A stretch of DNA of 64,000 nucleotides. It comes from Bacteroidota bacterium (GTDB taxonomy: Bacteria > Bacteroidota > Bacteroidia > CAILMK01). The stretch is taken from positions 25,243 to 89,242 of the forward strand of contig JABDBQ010000007.1 of NCBI GenBank assembly GCA_013288555.1, read 5' to 3'. Below the pieces are notes generated by a model. That model saw only the letters and a list, made by a program, of their open reading frames with translations. It made no database searches and had not been told where the DNA came from. Made by a program: the position numbers and the translations under genes. This document shows positions 62,388 to 64,000 of the stretch, piece after piece (within the stretch, counting starts at the first letter, position 1; every line of letters starts with the position of its first letter).

Positions 62388-63002
62388 TCACGGTATATTC
62401 TGAACCGTAGGCTGGCATTGATTTATATTAACGCCATATACGATATCAGCAGGGGCATTTATAAATCCTTTTAATTGTACGGCTTCAACAGTGCAGCCGC
62501 CAATGGGCATCCGTTTTATGATCGACTGGCCATAAGCAAGGCTGGATGTAAGGACTTTGCCATTTAATTTTACCTGGTATGGATTTTTTGCCGAGCTTGT
62601 ATTTGTAATTGTCAGGCTTCCATATCCCGATAAAGTCAGGCTCACTTTTGTAACCTGGTTTTGGGGCACCGGGTTTGCATTAAAATAACCTGTAAAATTC
62701 TGGTAGCAGTTTGCTGTGTCAATACACTGAAAATAATAAACCTGGCTTGGGATATTTACAAAGGTTACCCGTCCGCTGTCGTTGGTTTTGGCTGTGTATA
62801 TAATGTTAGAAACCCCGGCCCAGTCTGTAGAATCGTTAAAGAGATTAACCGTAACACCCGGTAAAGGATTGTTCAGATCATCCACACAATAGATTGAAAA
62901 ATAAGTTGGCGCAGGAGTAGTGTTATGCTTGGCGCAGGAAGAAATAACGCTCAAACTAATTAGCGTGACGCATAAACGAAGAATGGTTTTTAACAACTTC
63001 AT
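62388..63002 (-). CDS. Lipoprotein with a prealbumin-like beta domain
   Basis: 204 residues, lipoprotein signal (lipobox VISSC, Cys23) followed by a Thr-Pro-rich spacer and a carboxypeptidase-regulatory/prealbumin-like domain: YFSIYCVDDLNNPLPGVTVN, then NDSGRVTFVNIPSQVYYFQC. The second half is another beta domain (VSLTLSGYGSLTITNTSS) I do not recognise. It is likely on the outer membrane facing out or in the periplasm. The function is unknown. Confidence 0.75.
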   Translation of the reverse strand: MKLLKTILRLCVTLISLSVISSCAKHNTTPAPTYFSIYCVDDLNNPLPGVTVNLFNDSTDWAGVSNIIYTAKTNDSGRVTFVNIPSQVYYFQCIDTANCYQNFTGYFNANPVPQNQVTKVSLTLSGYGSLTITNTSSAKNPYQVKLNGKVLTSSLAYGQSIIKRMPIGGCTVEAVQLKGFINAPADIVYGVNINQCQPTVQNIP

Positions 63003-63134
63003 TTTACAAATTTAAGGGATTTATCATTGTTGCCGACAGTAGTCAAATAAGGCCCACAAAAATTAAGCCTCATTCTTCAATTCAGGTTTTACCCTTAAAA
63101 AAAGGAACCTATTATTCAAACATCGTTACCGTTC

Positions 63135-63283
63135 CCCCCTCCCCGGTCTGTCTCATGACAGACAGGAAGTTCAGTCCTTGTTGGTGTTCCACCCTTGAAT
63201 CTGCATTATCAAAAAAACCGCCCTTGTTAGGTGTTGTCACCAACAAGTCTACTCAGATGCAAACTATCATTGCTGAACTATCC
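63135..63283. repeat. 149 bp composite repeat (A-C-B), copy 1
   Basis: Matches 63852-64000 over 149 bases with three differences. Internal parts: a GTCTGTC-TCAT-GACAGAC hairpin, CTTGTTGGTG, and CTTGTTAGGTG-TTGT-CACCAACAAG, an imperfect hairpin with one bulged base. Confidence 0.85.
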
Positions 63284-63303
63284 AATTCATTCATGCGGTT
63301 TAT

Positions 63304-63507
63304 TTAAAATCCAATTTGATAAAACCAGCATAAAAGCTTGTTGGTGACAACACCAAACAAGGGCTGGATGGCATGGACACCTTTATTGCCAGGGTAGTAC
63401 CCGGCAGTCATTTGGAATGTATTGACTTTTTGGGCATGGAGAATTTCCACATGGCCTAAGAGCAATATGCATATCAGAAAAACAAGAAAATTTTTCGTTT
63501 TACGCAT
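63304..63507 (-). pseudogene. Truncated secreted-protein gene, 3' part replaced by repeat
   Basis: From ATG 63507: MRKTKNFLVFLICILLLGHV, a good signal peptide with cleavage after LHAQ (about 27), then QMTAGYYPGNKGVHAIQ, which looks like the start of a secreted mature domain. After that the frame enters the inverted B repeat (LFGVVTNK) and stops at 63304. About 68 codons in all. It looks like the N-terminal remnant of an exported protein whose remainder was lost or displaced by repeat insertion. A short intact peptide gene is the alternative. Confidence 0.5.
63338..63366 (-). repeat. Inverted copy of module B
   Basis: CTTGTTGGTGACAACACC followed by AAACAAGGGC; reverse complement of module B with one difference (GTTTGG for GTTAGG). 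It encodes the out-of-place C-terminal residues of the truncated reading frame. Confidence 0.75.
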
Positions 63508-63555
63508 CAGGGGCGAGGATGTCTCACACAAATATAACGAAATATATTCTGAATC

Positions 63556-63623
63556 CGCCCTTGTTAGGTGTTGTCACCAACAAGTCCCCCTCCCCGGTCT
63601 GTCTCATGACAGACAGGAAGTTC
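63556..63623. repeat. Modules B and A, adjacent (order reversed relative to the composite copies)
   Basis: CGCCCTTGTTAGGTGTTGTC onward (63556-63586) followed directly by CCCCCTCCCCGGTCTGTCTC onward (63586-63623). Module C is missing between them. Confidence 0.8.
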
Positions 63624-63720
63624 CATTGAACTAACCTTGGCGAATTAAGACTTATAGCATATTGTCATCAATCAAAAGCGCACTATTTAATTGGCGGATA
63701 AAGTTGTTTATCAGCGTATT

Positions 63721-63744
63721 CCGGTCTGTCAGGAGACAGACCGG
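63721..63744. repeat. Perfect hairpin related to module A
   Basis: CCGGTCTGTC-AGGA-GACAGACCGG: perfect 10 bp arms, followed by GGAAAGGGGGAAG, an inverted and altered version of the CCCCTCCCC stretch of module A. Confidence 0.8.
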
Positions 63745-63851
63745 GGAAAGGGGGAAGTAGGGAGGCGCTGAAAAAATACCGCATCCGCTACCTCGGCGAA
63801 AGTCAAAACATTAGGCTGAATATTTTTATTCAATTCAGCCCTTGTTGTGTT

Positions 63852-64000
63852 CCCCCTCCCCGGTCTGTCTCATGACAGACAGGAAGTTCAGTCCTTGTTG
63901 GTGTTCCACCCTTGAACCTGCATTATCAAAAGAACCGCCCTTGTTAGGTGTTGTCACCAACAAGTCTACTCAGATGCAAACTATCATTGCCGAACTATCC
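63852..64000. repeat. 149 bp composite repeat (A-C-B), copy 2, cut by the window end
   Basis: Same order as copy 1, same strand, three mismatches in the 149 aligned bases; the repeat may continue beyond the window. Confidence 0.85.

Larger units (their letters stand above)
63003..64000. other. Repeat-dense non-coding kilobase
   Basis: Contains three repeat modules in several copies: A (CCCCCTCCCCGGTCTGTCTC onward), B (CCGCCCTTGTTAGGTGTTGT onward) and C (AGTCCTTGTTGGTGTTCCAC). A and B stand in direct and partly inverted order. Only one short protein-like frame (63304-63507) is present. The window ends inside a repeat copy. Confidence 0.75.

Noticed and set aside
63218..63249. Integron attC-like site (GTTAGGT in module B)
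   Set aside because: The paired R'' sequence does not fit RYYYAAC and there are no cassette-like genes or integrase.
63135..64000. CRISPR array
   Set aside because: Repeat units are long, differ in order and orientation and contain hairpins; there are no regularly sized spacers and no cas genes.

Overview
This 64 kb window comes from the chromosome of a Bacteroidota bacterium, probably an aerobic, uncultured member outside the well-studied genera. The evidence is type IX secretion (T9SS) C-terminal sorting domains of type A and type B, a TonB-dependent receptor with a carboxypeptidase-like N-terminal extension, a peptidase C10 protein, many genes without a Shine-Dalgarno sequence, and repeated matches to the Bacteroidota promoter (TTG about 19 bp upstream of TAnnTTTG). 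Most of the window is ordinary core chromosome. No rRNA, tRNA, CRISPR array, integrase or transposase gene was seen.

Layout. 0-3.2 kb is accessory: a truncated DUF5681-like gene, REP-type palindromes, a 170 bp palindromic element and a lone, AT-rich FRG-domain gene. 3.2-14.1 kb carries a DinB-like protein, the large chain of methylmalonyl-CoA mutase, an ABC-type permease, asparaginase, rsmG, a glycosyltransferase, trhO, a DUF4304 protein, an enoyl-CoA hydratase, a DUF4142 lipoprotein and a PAP2 phosphatase. 14.3-25.1 kb carries glmM and a cysteine desulfurase, an outer-membrane DUF3078 protein, a TPR protein, an M48 protease, an MBOAT/SGNH acyl-transfer pair and a LemA-TPM-TPM group. 25.2-34.7 kb carries a PepD-type peptidase, a TetR regulator with a visible promoter and operator, paaABC, a soluble TPR hybrid histidine kinase, tgt and an LptF/G permease. 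34.7-40.1 kb is envelope genes: a lipoprotein, a TonB receptor, a T9SS cargo protein, a four-helix membrane protein and an ICMT-like methyltransferase.

40.1-46.4 kb is a heme cluster on the minus strand, read hemA-hemC-hemD-hemB-hemQ-like-hemL. It takes glutamyl-tRNA to uroporphyrinogen III and adds a chlorite-dismutase-family (HemQ/ChdC) enzyme. 47.8-54.6 kb holds frr, a split transketolase whose two halves flank a von Willebrand A gene, an ECF sigma factor with a membrane and a periplasmic partner, and a class III aminotransferase. 54.6-59.9 kb holds two large T9SS cargo proteins. 60-63 kb holds accD, a class I aldolase and a lipoprotein. The last kilobase is a dense array of palindromic repeats that overlaps the 3' end of a truncated secreted-protein ORF.

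The most unusual signals are the FRG island, the vWA gene inside the transketolase pair, altered zinc sites in Tgt and AccD, paaABC without paaD/E next to it, a palindromic element inside the heme cluster, and a family of 7-9 bp degenerate microrepeats recurring between genes across the window. No complete, clearly new multi-gene system could be demonstrated from the sequence alone.
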